From Clostridium neonatale (GTDB taxonomy: Bacteria; Bacillota; Clostridia; Clostridiales; Clostridiaceae), in the NCBI RefSeq assembly GCF_001458595.1, contig NZ_LN890327.1:1-53935 (forward strand): a stretch of 53,935 nt of DNA, given 5' to 3'. The position numbers and the translations under genes were made by a program. The stretch's first letter is position 1. Each line of letters opens with the position of its first letter. The notes beneath the pieces are model-generated. The model had not been told where the DNA came from. It made no database searches and was given only the letters and a program-made list of their open reading frames with translations. Positions 33,563-44,651 of the stretch are shown here, piece after piece.

Positions 33563-34942
33563 ACTTGTGCAGTAAATAGGAAAAATTTAAGCTACTAGTC
33601 CTAATTTGGCAATAGTAGACTGTAAATCAATCCCGTTATCTGCACATTCATGTGCAAAAGAAACTATTTTTACCAAATAGTTGTTTCGGAAGTGTAATAT
33701 TACATCTCCAATATTTTTAAATTTATATAATTTTTCACATTTGACTCTGAAAATCTCAAGAAAAGTATACGTTAAAAATATCATGCTCCAATATCTATGT
33801 ATTGATTTTAAAGATTGAATTTGAAATTCATCAAAACCAAGAGCTGTTTTATGATATCTATAACTTACTTCAATATCCCAACGCTTTTCGTAATATGAAA
33901 TTATGGTTTTATTATCGAGTGAAACATCCGTACTTATAATGAATGCTGGCTTATCAGATAAATCGTTTTTAGTCCAGCTTATAAGTACAACTACATTCTC
34001 AATATCATTAAGTTTTCCTTCATATCTATAAACATAGTACTTGTTATTACTAGCGGTAACTAAGCTAGTCTCATTAGTCCTAATGTATGAAGAAAACTTT
34101 TTGACATTTGTTTTAATGCCAGCCGGATATATTACTCTGTTAGATTTTATTCTCCCTATAGTGTGACAACCATTTATTAAACCGTGAAGCAAAATTTTTG
34201 CTGAAGTATACCATGAATCAACTAGTAAATAATTGTTTTTAGTTACAGGAGTGAATTCATTAATCAGTTCCATCGCAAGTTCATTTTTATCTAGAAATTT
34301 TTTAGATAGTTTTTTACTCGATTCCTTTCGGTGATATTGTCTAAAATCTAAAGGTATAGAATAATCATTAATCTTATAATGCGATGTAACTAAGCAGTGT
34401 GACCATTTAGGTTTATTGCCATCAGCATGTGAATTGTGAAAATCTAAGCCTTCAATTTTTTTAGTTGAAGTATTTTTCTTAGTTAAGGTATCATCAATGA
34501 TTAGGAATCCAACATCACTATCTTCACAAGTGTTGGAAATTTCAGATATTGCATGAAATATGCGTTCTTGCGTAACATATTCATGATTCCATGAATATGA
34601 ACTTAGGAACCTTGAACCAGTACTTCGATCTCTATTGCATGTAATTTTATTATGAACAGATGAAATAGTTTTGCTTCCTTCTGTTACAATAATTCCAGAT
34701 ACTATATTTACCATATGATTCTTTATCGCAGAAGAATATGGCAGATTTAACTCTGAAATATAGTTGATAATTGTTTCATTTTGGTTTAATATTGTTGTCA
34801 GCATATAAATCTCCTTAGATTTGGTTTCGCAACAATAAATCTAGCATGTTTGAGGTTTACATGCTACTTTTTTATTTAAAATTATACTGGTAAAATATCA
34901 ATAAAAATCCGATGGTAAATTTTCTTAAATTAATGCACAAGT
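33563..34942 (-). mobile_element. IS701-like insertion sequence, complete
   Basis: About 1380 bases ending in inverted repeats that begin ACTTGTGCA, then TAA (33563 on; complement at 34942). The repeats continue imperfectly to AAAATTTA. One full-length transposase fills the element. The 4 bases outside are CTAG on the left and CAAG on the right; IS701 elements duplicate 4-bp YTAR sites, so this may be a target duplication with one change. The 5' leader of the transposase holds a CTAGCATGT...ACATGCTAC hairpin (34841-34865). Confidence 0.8.
33587..34804 (-). CDS. DDE transposase, IS4 superfamily (IS701-like)
   Basis: A 405-residue, apparently intact transposase. The first aspartate lies in FLIIDDTLTKK, the second in YLLVDSWYTS, and the glutamate in YEKRWDIEVSYRYHK, an exact Y-2-R-3-E-6-K signature of the IS4 superfamily. 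It catalyses cut-and-paste transposition of the surrounding element. AAGGAG lies 6-8 bases before the ATG. The reading frame has no stops or shifts, so the element may still be active. Confidence 0.9.
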   Translation of the reverse strand: MLTTILNQNETIINYISELNLPYSSAIKNHMVNIVSGIIVTEGSKTISSVHNKITCNRDRSTGSRFLSSYSWNHEYVTQERIFHAISEISNTCEDSDVGFLIIDDTLTKKNTSTKKIEGLDFHNSHADGNKPKWSHCLVTSHYKINDYSIPLDFRQYHRKESSKKLSKKFLDKNELAMELINEFTPVTKNNYLLVDSWYTSAKILLHGLINGCHTIGRIKSNRVIYPAGIKTNVKKFSSYIRTNETSLVTASNNKYYVYRYEGKLNDIENVVVLISWTKNDLSDKPAFIISTDVSLDNKTIISYYEKRWDIEVSYRYHKTALGFDEFQIQSLKSIHRYWSMIFLTYTFLEIFRVKCEKLYKFKNIGDVILHFRNNYLVKIVSFAHECADNGIDLQSTIAKLGLVA

Positions 34943-35177
34943 CAAGTTATTTAGAAAATTATTTGCCTGCCAAAGTTTTTTTCATGTAATCTCTAAAAGG
35001 CAGATGAGAAAAATAGACGGCTATGTGGAAACTTTTTATAAAATTTATTTTATTGTAGATGAATATATGTTTTATGAATATGTAGTAATAAAGTAGCATT
35101 AACGAATTTTTATATAATAATCATATGATTAAAAATGAGATTAATGGACACAATTCCAAGTAGGAGTTGATCGGATA
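34943..35177. other. Gap between IS and next gene; no gene seen
   Basis: AT-rich sequence with one possible long-loop stem, CTGCC (34977-34981) with GGCAG (35000-35004). No promoter match is strong. With the IS right end it makes a 373-base stretch without a gene. Confidence 0.4.
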
Positions 35178-35480
35178 ATGAGAGATATGAGATATTTAAG
35201 AATTTTGCAAATGATATGTAAGTATTATGATATTGAAGAGAAAGAATTTCTAGATCTATTAAAGGGTAAAGAAAATAAATATCTTTTACTATTGCTGCTA
35301 AAAAATAATAATTGTTTTGATATTAATACAATAAAGGAACTTTTTAATTTAAAAACATCGCGAACAGTAAATAATAATTTAAAACAAGCTGAGGAAAAAT
35401 TATTAATTAATAGAAATTTTAGAGAAAAGTATTTTGCTCTTGAAAATCATATAAATAATGATGAAATGATTAATTTATAA
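35178..35480 (+). CDS. Small protein resembling DnaA domain IV
   Basis: A 100-residue, fully helical protein. The run ICKYYDIEEKEFLDLL, then YLLLLLLKNNN, then TIKELFNLKTSRTVNNNLKQ follows the layout of the DnaA C-terminal DNA-binding domain: helix, basic loop, helix-turn-helix with a T-V signature helix. It has no ATPase domain. It could be a DNA-binding regulator; the similarity was judged by eye and may be distant. GGAG lies 11-12 bases before the ATG, which is long. pyrG follows 158 bases later and may share its transcript. Confidence 0.55.
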   Translation: MRDMRYLRILQMICKYYDIEEKEFLDLLKGKENKYLLLLLLKNNNCFDINTIKELFNLKTSRTVNNNLKQAEEKLLINRNFREKYFALENHINNDEMINL

Positions 35481-35497
35481 AAAAGACTAGATATTAA

Positions 35498-37252
<1,755 letters not shown>

Positions 37253-37306
37253 ATTGTATTCTTTTAAAGTTTAATATATAATAAATTCTATCGATATTAG
37301 ACAAAA

Positions 37307-37360
37307 AATTATATTTTAACTGGTAAGACATTTATGTTTTACTGGTTAAAATATATAATT
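37307..37360. terminator. Long AT-rich terminator hairpin after pyrG
   Basis: AATTATATTTTAACTGGTAA pairs with TTACTGGTTAAAATATATAATT; the two central mismatches on DNA become G-U pairs in RNA. The loop is about 10 bases. Confidence 0.7.
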
Positions 37361-37542
37361 ATCTTAAATATCATTTTAATATCTAATATTATTTCTTTAA
37401 TTCTCTTAGTTTCCAAGTATCAATATGTGATTTAGTTTAAAAACTTAATAAATAATAATTAAAGATAATATAGTTATAATTTTTATAAATATATTATCTA
37501 AATAGATTTTGTAGAAAATTCTATAAATTTGGAGGTGCAATT

Positions 37543-38997
37543 TTGACCAAACAAGATTATGAAAAGATGACTTTAACAAAGTTAAAAGAAGTAGCAAAGG
37601 AAATTGGTATAAAAAATATATCAAAATTTAAAAAAGACGATTTAATAGAAGAAATATTAAAAGTTTCACCTAATTCTATTGAAAAAGAAGGTGTTGTCTT
37701 GAGAGAGAGTATATCACCTAAACCTACTACGATAAGTACGGAAAATGTAGAGATTAAAAATAGTTCTAATTCATACAACAAGGAAAAAAGAATAGTAGAA
37801 AATATAAAAAATAGCAGAGAAGATATAAAGAGAGATTCTGACCAAGAAGAGAAGAAAGAGAGAGTAAAGGAAAGAATTAATGAAGCTAGTGTTGTATCCG
37901 GCATATTAGAAATACAAGAAAATAATAATTTCGGATTTTTACGCTGCAAGAATTATTTAACAAGCAGTGAAGATGTTTACGTTTCACCATCTCAAATAAG
38001 AAGATTTAACTTAAGAACTGGTGATGAAGTTCAAGGAAAAGTTAGAGAAGCTAAGGAAGGTGAAAAATTTAAGGCACTTTTATATGTAGAAAGTGTAAAT
38101 GGAGAAAATCCAGAAAAAGCCATAGGAAGAAAGAATTTTGAAACTTTAATACCTATATATCCTAAAGAAAGATTAAGATTAGAAACTTCAAATAGTAATG
38201 ATTTATCTTCAAGATTAATGGATATAATATGCCCAATAGGTAAGGGGCAAAGAGGCTTAATAGTGGCTCCACCTAAAGCAGGAAAGACTACATTGTTAAA
38301 AAAGATTGCTCAAAACATATCTAAGAATTATCCAGATATAAAATTAATAGTGTTACTTATTGATGAAAGGCCTGAAGAAGTAACTGATATGATGAGATCT
38401 ATAAATGGAGATGTGGTATATTCAACTTTTGATGAAGAACCTCAAAATCATGCTAAAGTATCTAGAATGGTATTAGAAAGAGCTAAAAGAATGGTTGAGC
38501 AAGGAAAAGATGTAGTTATACTTATGGATAGTATAACTAGATTATCTAGAGCTTACAATTTAACAATAACTCCAACTGGTAGAACATTATCTGGTGGTTT
38601 AGATCCTGGTGCATTAATAATGCCAAAGAAATTCTTCGGTGCAGCAAGAAACATTGAAGAAGGCGGAAGCTTAACAATTCTTGCAACTGCACTTGTGGAA
38701 ACAGGTTCAAGAATGGATGATATGATTTTTGAAGAGTTTAAAGGAACTGGTAATATGGAAGTTCATTTAGATAGAAGACTTCAAGAAAGAAGAATATTCC
38801 CAGCAATTGATATTTATAAATCTGGTACAAGAAAAGAAGATTTAATATTATCTAAAGAAGAACAAGAAGTGTCATTTGCTATAAGAAGAAACATGTATAA
38901 TGATGGAAACGTAGATGATATAACAGAAAATCTTATAAACATGCTTTCTAAAACAAAGAATAATAGTGAATTTATAAATACTTTTTCAAAAAAATAA
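37543..38997 (+). CDS. rho: Transcription termination factor Rho
   Basis: A 484-residue RNA helicase. Residues 1-45 form the Rho N-terminal helical domain, ~46-118 are a charged, low-complexity insert, then the cold-shock RNA-binding domain ([16 protein letters not shown]), then the RecA-like motor with P-loop APPKAGKTT near 242-250, LIDERPEEV and the Q/R-loop region. It forms a ring hexamer that releases RNA polymerase. It is about 60 residues longer than the E. coli or B. subtilis protein because of the insert. The start is TTG, 5-6 bases after GGAGGTG. Confidence 0.97.
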   Translation: MTKQDYEKMTLTKLKEVAKEIGIKNISKFKKDDLIEEILKVSPNSIEKEGVVLRESISPKPTTISTENVEIKNSSNSYNKEKRIVENIKNSREDIKRDSDQEEKKERVKERINEASVVSGILEIQENNNFGFLRCKNYLTSSEDVYVSPSQIRRFNLRTGDEVQGKVREAKEGEKFKALLYVESVNGENPEKAIGRKNFETLIPIYPKERLRLETSNSNDLSSRLMDIICPIGKGQRGLIVAPPKAGKTTLLKKIAQNISKNYPDIKLIVLLIDERPEEVTDMMRSINGDVVYSTFDEEPQNHAKVSRMVLERAKRMVEQGKDVVILMDSITRLSRAYNLTITPTGRTLSGGLDPGALIMPKKFFGAARNIEEGGSLTILATALVETGSRMDDMIFEEFKGTGNMEVHLDRRLQERRIFPAIDIYKSGTRKEDLILSKEEQEVSFAIRRNMYNDGNVDDITENLINMLSKTKNNSEFINTFSKK

Positions 38998-39017
38998 TAT
39001 TAAGTAAAATATTAATA

Positions 39018-39064
39018 AAATGCAGTATACTAGAATTTCTAAAATTAGTATACTGCATTTTTAT
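39018..39064. terminator. Bidirectional terminator between rho and the GT28 gene
   Basis: AAATGCAGTATACTA and its exact complement form a 15-bp stem around a 13-base loop, with T-rich sequence on both sides as read on each strand. Confidence 0.9.
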
Positions 39065-39093
39065 TAATGAAATGTACTGAAATAAATAAGATA

Positions 39094-40197
39094 TCATAAT
39101 TCATTAATAAGGTTTTCACCTATTTCAACTATCTTTTTTGTAGAATATGTTGAGGACAGAGATTGGAGCTTTGATTTTATGTCTAATAAAATAGCTTTAT
39201 TGTCTATTAGACGATTAACTACTTCATTAATATCATTAATATCTGATAATAAAATTGAATAACCTTCATTAACAAGAAAATCTATATTTTCTTGTTCTTG
39301 ACCAGGTATTGCAAAAGGGATAACTAATGGAGTGTTTTTAACTATAGATTCAGTTACAGTTAATCCACCTGGCTTAGAAATTATAATATCGCAATAATCC
39401 ATAAGGTATGAAACATCTTTAGTAAATCCCAAAATGTGTAATTTTTTATTTTCAAAATTATTATCATTACAATAATTAAGTAATTTATCTCGAAGCTTTG
39501 TGTTTTTTCCACAAACTACAGTTATTCTAAGTCTATTCTTATTCTTTAGAAGCTCTTTTAAAACTATAGAAATAGAATTAAGCCCAAGGCTACCGCTCAT
39601 AAGTAATAAATTAAAATATTCATCCTTAAGCTCATTAGCTTCAGTTATTTCAGTATAAAATTTTTGACTTATAGGAATACCTATAGGATAGATCCTTTCA
39701 GGAGATATTCCTTTATTAATTAAAGTTTTCTTCGTAAATTCACTTCCTGTAATATATGCATCTACATAATTGCTTACATATGTATAATGAGCATTAAAAT
39801 CTGTAACTATTAGAATATAAGGTGCTTTCAGCCCCTTTTTTTTACAGTTTTCAAGTACGTTTATACTAAAAGCATGACTTGCAACTATTAAATCAGGCTG
39901 AATATCATTTAAAACCTTAACAACTTTTTTACTATTTAAGTAGAAAGGAATTTTTAATAACTTATTAGTAAATTTTTGATTAGATATTTTATAAAAAAAA
40001 CCATATAGCTTTGGAAATTTGGCAGCCAAAAACTCATAGCCTAGAACAATAATATCATTAAGTAAAGTGCTATTTTTGGCTAAAAAATCATATTTTATAG
40101 TTTCATAGCCACAAGCTTTAAAAGATTCTTCAACAGAAGAAGCCGCCTGGTTATGGCCTTGCCCGGTTGATGTTGTTAATATCAGTACTTTTTTCAT
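39094..40197 (-). CDS. GT28-family glycosyltransferase, diacylglycerol glucosyltransferase/MGDG synthase-like
   Basis: A 367-residue GT-B enzyme. The N-terminus TSTGQGHNQAASS is the typical acceptor-binding GxGH block of MGDG synthases and UgtP; the C-terminal half has MSGSLG, a nucleotide-sugar site ISKPGGLTVTES and PGQEQEN. The family adds hexose from UDP-sugar to diacylglycerol at the inner membrane face, making glycolipids and anchors. The ATG follows GGAGATG by about 12 bases. It is divergent from the ABC/MoxR operon and convergent with rho. Confidence 0.87.
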   Translation of the reverse strand: MKKVLILTTSTGQGHNQAASSVEESFKACGYETIKYDFLAKNSTLLNDIIVLGYEFLAAKFPKLYGFFYKISNQKFTNKLLKIPFYLNSKKVVKVLNDIQPDLIVASHAFSINVLENCKKKGLKAPYILIVTDFNAHYTYVSNYVDAYITGSEFTKKTLINKGISPERIYPIGIPISQKFYTEITEANELKDEYFNLLLMSGSLGLNSISIVLKELLKNKNRLRITVVCGKNTKLRDKLLNYCNDNNFENKKLHILGFTKDVSYLMDYCDIIISKPGGLTVTESIVKNTPLVIPFAIPGQEQENIDFLVNEGYSILLSDINDINEVVNRLIDNKAILLDIKSKLQSLSSTYSTKKIVEIGENLINEL

Positions 40198-40361
40198 CTA
40201 AATATATTCATCTCCAATACAATATACTATATAGTTTATCACTTTTACTATATTAATTAAATCTTTACTTATATTCAATAGATAAAATAATATTATTACA
40301 TAGAATTAAGATAAATTTAATATTTTTAAAAGGAAAGATATGTTTACAAAAAATGCTATAT

Positions 40362-40412
40362 AAAATATAATGGAGGTGTACTATTATCTGTAGTACACCT
40401 TTATTATATTTT
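40362..40412. promoter_or_regulatory. Long hairpin between divergent genes
   Basis: AAAATATAATGGAGGTGTAC (first 20 bases of the left arm) pairs with the arm ending CACCTTTATTATATTTT; 22-base arms with one mismatch around 7 bases. It lies 66 bases before the operon at 40479 and is read as a terminator-like structure with a T-rich 3' side. It could attenuate the operon or isolate it from upstream transcription. A weaker hairpin follows (GTAAAA, 40416-40421, with TTTTAC, 40425-40430). Confidence 0.6.
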
Positions 40413-40478
40413 ATGTAGTAAAACTATTTTACATAAATTTATTTTAGCATGTTTTAACGTTGAGAAGGGGGATGTAGG

Positions 40479-42833
40479 GTGAAAAAAAGTAGACTAAAAA
40501 TATTAAAAGTAATAATAATTTGTATGGTAGTTATAATGAACTTATCTTCAATTTTAGTTTATGCAGATGAAAAGGATAGTATAACGATTAATGTCAAATA
40601 TGGAATTGAAGGAAAATATAAAAATAATTATGAATTACCAGTTAATGTAGAGATAGAGAATAAAGGTGAAAATATAAATGGACAAGTAGAAGTGCGTGTT
40701 CAGACTAATGTTTATGATACATATGATGCATTTGTATGTGATGTTAATATTGACTCTAATGAGAAGAAAACGGTAACTATACCTATAAATTTGTATGAAA
40801 ACAGCTCAAAGATATCAGTTGTATTAAAAAGTGGGAATAATATTATTAAAGAAAAGACCATCATTGTAGGTAGTGGAAGAATAGATGAATATAGTTTATT
40901 TAGTGGAATACTAACAGACGATATAAATGGTATCAATTTAAGAACTTTGAGTTTTAATGTAGATGGAAGAAGATTTGGAGGAGATGTCAAAAGTGTAAAT
41001 GTAGGTTTAAATATTGACATGATCTCAGAAAGCTATAAATCTATTTCTGCCCTGGATATGATTATTATTAATAATTATGATCTTTCAAAATTTACTGATA
41101 AACATTATAAGAATTTAATGGAATGGGTAAGTAATGGAGGAATACTAGTTATCGGAACTGGAGAAAATTCAGCAAAGACAATAAAAGAGAATAACCTTGG
41201 TATATCATATAATGGCACAAAAGATTTAAATGGATATACATTAGCAAATTTGGAAATAAAGGATGCAACTGTTGCTCTAGAAAAAGATGGAGAAAATTTG
41301 ATTTATGAATTAGACAATGAAAAGGGACATATTTATGTTGCAGCTTTTGATTTAGCTAATCAAAATATATCAAATGAAGACTATATTGAATACTTTTGGA
41401 AAGAGCATATAGGAAAGAATTTTGTTAACAAAGTAGACAGATTATATGGATATTCAAATTCTAATTATTCTCCATATGAAATTACAAATCTGCTTAATAA
41501 TATCCCAATTGATAAAGAAATCAATATAGGATCTATAGTTGGTATATTTGTTTGTTACTGCTTAATTACAGGAATATTAGTTTACTTTATTATGAAAAAA
41601 CTTGGAAAAAGAGAATTGCTATGGGGTATAATTCCAATAATATCAATATTATTTTCAATAATGTTATTTGCTATTGGAACAAATACTAGAATTAAAGATG
41701 TAGCATTAAATCAAGTAAACTTTATTTTAAATGATGGATCTAAGGAAAGTACTGTAAAAGGGTATATTGGAGTTGCATTAAAAAATAGGGGAAACTTAAT
41801 AGTTAAAGAACCTGATAATGTGCTTTTAAAAATATTAAATGAAGAGAATTATTACAGAAATAATTCTCAGAGTGAATTCAAAAAATTAGGAAGTAAAACT
41901 GTTTATAAAGAAAGTAATTCATATTATGAATTTGAAAATTTATCTTCTTTAAAAATGAAAAAATTCACTGTATCTAACCATGAACAGATAGTTCCTAGTC
42001 TTGATACTAATTTAAAATATGAGTCTAATGTATTAAATGGAAACATAAAAAATACTTTAGGAAATGATATAGAAAAATTATTAGTTGTATCTTCTAATAG
42101 TGTATGGGATATTGGTAAAATTAAAGCAGGTGAAGAAAAAAATATAGATATAAAACCTACTAGTTCTTTAGGGCTTAGTGAGTATTCAAATAAATTAATG
42201 GATGATTATTATAACTCATATAGGAATAATAAAAGTAAAGGTGATAAAGAAAAATATAAGGATATTATAAGAATACAAAATGCAATATCATCTTTAGCAC
42301 AAATAGAGAGTAATGGTCTTGGGACAACATATATAATTGCTATAACAAATATGCCTGTAGATTATGGATTTAATTTTGATAATAGATCTGTGTCAAAATA
42401 TGATACTACAGTAATGACTCAAAAAGTGAATATTGATTTTACAGATAAAGATGGAATTTTGAATTATCCTATGGGATATTTTAAACCAGTAGTATTAAGT
42501 TCCTCAGCTTATATATATGCAGATGATTATTACAATGAAATAAACGGGCAAGGAGATGTAACATTTAAGTATGAGGTCGGAAGCGATTTAGATATATTAA
42601 ATATTACAATTGGCAATTTAAATAAACAATATCAATCTAGTGGAAATCAAAAAATATTCATTTATAACAATGAAAGTGAAAAATATGAGACTATAGATGT
42701 TAAGGCTAAAGGTAATGACCTAACTAATCCAAAAGCTTACATTAAGGATGGAATTGTAAAAGTTCAAGTAAGCCTTGAAGAAGATGGATATACTCAAATA
42801 CCACAAATATCTGTAAAAGGGAGGGCTAAATAA
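40479..42833 (+). CDS. Exported membrane protein of the ABC/MoxR/VWA operon
   Basis: A 784-residue protein. A signal peptide (about 1-29, ending VYA) precedes a beta-rich extracytoplasmic region, then a Rossmann-like segment (~155-300, DMIIINNYDLS...GGILVIGTGEN) resembling class I amidotransferase-like domains of such operons. Two membrane segments lie at about 350-370 and 381-400, followed by another large outer domain. The function is unknown. The start is GTG, 4-8 bases after AGGGGGATG. It overlaps the ABC ATPase start by one base (TAATG), so all are co-translated. Confidence 0.8.
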   Translation: MKKSRLKILKVIIICMVVIMNLSSILVYADEKDSITINVKYGIEGKYKNNYELPVNVEIENKGENINGQVEVRVQTNVYDTYDAFVCDVNIDSNEKKTVTIPINLYENSSKISVVLKSGNNIIKEKTIIVGSGRIDEYSLFSGILTDDINGINLRTLSFNVDGRRFGGDVKSVNVGLNIDMISESYKSISALDMIIINNYDLSKFTDKHYKNLMEWVSNGGILVIGTGENSAKTIKENNLGISYNGTKDLNGYTLANLEIKDATVALEKDGENLIYELDNEKGHIYVAAFDLANQNISNEDYIEYFWKEHIGKNFVNKVDRLYGYSNSNYSPYEITNLLNNIPIDKEINIGSIVGIFVCYCLITGILVYFIMKKLGKRELLWGIIPIISILFSIMLFAIGTNTRIKDVALNQVNFILNDGSKESTVKGYIGVALKNRGNLIVKEPDNVLLKILNEENYYRNNSQSEFKKLGSKTVYKESNSYYEFENLSSLKMKKFTVSNHEQIVPSLDTNLKYESNVLNGNIKNTLGNDIEKLLVVSSNSVWDIGKIKAGEEKNIDIKPTSSLGLSEYSNKLMDDYYNSYRNNKSKGDKEKYKDIIRIQNAISSLAQIESNGLGTTYIIAITNMPVDYGFNFDNRSVSKYDTTVMTQKVNIDFTDKDGILNYPMGYFKPVVLSSSAYIYADDYYNEINGQGDVTFKYEVGSDLDILNITIGNLNKQYQSSGNQKIFIYNNESEKYETIDVKAKGNDLTNPKAYIKDGIVKVQVSLEEDGYTQIPQISVKGRAK

Positions 42834-43771
42834 TGTTGATAATTAAAGAGCTAGAAAAAAAATATGGAAAGTTTAAAGCCCTTAACAATTTAAATTTAGA
42901 AATAAATGAAGGTGAGATATTTGGATTTATAGGACCAAATGGAGCTGGAAAGAGTACTACAATGAAAATAGTATCAGGATTATTATTACCTGATAGTGGT
43001 GAAGTATATGTTGATGAAATAGATGCTATAAAAAATAATAAAAAACTAAAAGAAAAGATAGGCTATATGCCAGATTTTTTTGGTGTTTATGATAACTTGA
43101 AATCATATGAATATTTAGAATTTTATGCTTCTATATATGGAATAAGCGGAAAAGATATTAAAAAATTATCAATGGATTTATTAGAGTTAGTTAATTTGGA
43201 AAATAAATATGATTCATATGTAGATGGATTATCAAGAGGGATGAAACAAAGATTATGCTTAGCTAGATGTTTAATTCATAATCCAAAGCTCTTGATTTTA
43301 GATGAGCCAGCTTCTGGAATGGACCCAAGAGCAAGATTTGAAATGAAAAATATTCTAAAGAATCTTAAGGATATGGGAAAAACAATATTAGTAAGTTCTC
43401 ATATATTATCTGAGCTTGGTGAAATATGTACTAATTTAGGAATCATAGAAAATGGACAAATGATTTGCCAAGGTACGGTAGATGAAATAATGGATAGGAT
43501 ATCTGGAACTCATCCAATTGCAATTACTGTATTAAATAAGCAAGAAGATGCTATAAAAATATTAAAAGAAAATACTAATGTGGGGAAGATAGATATAAAC
43601 GAAAATAAAATAACAGCTGCATTTAATGGTGATGATAATGAATGTTCGGAGCTTCTAAAGAAGTTAGTTATTCAAAACATACCTATAGTATCTTTTAACA
43701 GAGAAGCAAGTAGTCTTGAAGATATATTTATTAAGATTACTGAAAAAGAAGAGCTAAAGGAGGAGTCGTAA
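42833..43771 (+). CDS. ABC transporter ATP-binding protein
   Basis: A 312-residue ATPase of the ABC-2 exporter type: Walker A GPNGAGKST, signature LSRGMKQRL, Walker B LLILDEPASGMDP, and the H-loop SSHIL. The C-terminal ~80 residues after the nucleotide domain are typical of single-domain exporters such as GldA/NatA types. It energises the permease encoded next. Its ATG overlaps the previous stop, and its own stop overlaps the next ATG, showing tight coupling. Confidence 0.95.
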   Translation: MLIIKELEKKYGKFKALNNLNLEINEGEIFGFIGPNGAGKSTTMKIVSGLLLPDSGEVYVDEIDAIKNNKKLKEKIGYMPDFFGVYDNLKSYEYLEFYASIYGISGKDIKKLSMDLLELVNLENKYDSYVDGLSRGMKQRLCLARCLIHNPKLLILDEPASGMDPRARFEMKNILKNLKDMGKTILVSSHILSELGEICTNLGIIENGQMICQGTVDEIMDRISGTHPIAITVLNKQEDAIKILKENTNVGKIDINENKITAAFNGDDNECSELLKKLVIQNIPIVSFNREASSLEDIFIKITEKEELKEES

Positions 43772-44640
43772 TGAGGATTAATCCGGTTTTAAAAAATGAA
43801 ATTAAGTTATCAGCCAGAAGTTTTAAATTCACTTTGGTTATATTATTTTATGTTGGAATTTTATCAGCAGCAGGAGTATTGATTTTCTATAATTGTATTA
43901 AAAATAATTACTTTGAAGGATTGTATCTTGAATCTATAGTATATTTCTATATCGGAATGGCCATTATACAAGCTATATTATTAATGTTTATAGTACCTTC
44001 ATTAACATCAACAGCAATATGTGCAGAACGTGAGAAGCAGACCTTGGAAGTATTACTGTCAACTAAGATGAGTGCTTTATCAATAGTAGTTGGAAAGTTA
44101 CTTTCATCAATAAGCAGAGTAGTATTGTTGGTAATCTGTACTATTCCAATTTACTCAATTACGTTTTTAATTGGTGGAATAAACTTGGGTAATGTAGTTG
44201 AATTAAGCTTGTTTTTTATAGTTGTTACAATATTTGTTGGTGCTGTAGGAGTATTTATTTCTACAGTTGTAAAAACTTCAAGAGCTGCCACTGCAATATC
44301 ATATGGAGCGGTTTTATTAATATTTATTGGAATAACTGTAGGAACATTTATATATATAATATACAGTTCAGAAAAAACGAATTATTCTGCTAATATAAAT
44401 TTTCCCATTTGGGCATACATAAGTCCGACGTTTGGATTTATAAGTTTGTTAGGAAAGCAGCTTGGATTTGAGGGGATAGTGAATTCTATTTATTATCTTG
44501 ATAATGCTAATCTATCAAGTTTTGAATATGGGTATTTAATCTCAATGGGAATACAAATAGTTATTAGTGTATTGTTAGTGTTAATTTCAGCTTATAAATT
44601 AAATCCACTTCATAAAGGAAGATATAAAAGAAAGAAATAA
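43771..44640 (+). CDS. ABC-2 type transporter permease
   Basis: A 289-residue membrane protein with six hydrophobic segments. The EREKQTLEVLLSTKMSAL segment after the second helix is the coupling helix motif of GldF/NatB-type ABC-2 permeases. It forms the channel for the ATPase encoded upstream. What is exported is unknown. AAGGAGG lies in the end of the ATPase gene. Confidence 0.92.
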   Translation: MRINPVLKNEIKLSARSFKFTLVILFYVGILSAAGVLIFYNCIKNNYFEGLYLESIVYFYIGMAIIQAILLMFIVPSLTSTAICAEREKQTLEVLLSTKMSALSIVVGKLLSSISRVVLLVICTIPIYSITFLIGGINLGNVVELSLFFIVVTIFVGAVGVFISTVVKTSRAATAISYGAVLLIFIGITVGTFIYIIYSSEKTNYSANINFPIWAYISPTFGFISLLGKQLGFEGIVNSIYYLDNANLSSFEYGYLISMGIQIVISVLLVLISAYKLNPLHKGRYKRKK

Positions 44641-44651
44641 GGGTGTATTTT

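Noticed and set aside
40472..40477. Second minimal ATG-TAG before a start codon
   Set aside because: It lies inside the ribosome site of the GTG start at 40479 and is too close to serve as an independent start, so probably chance.
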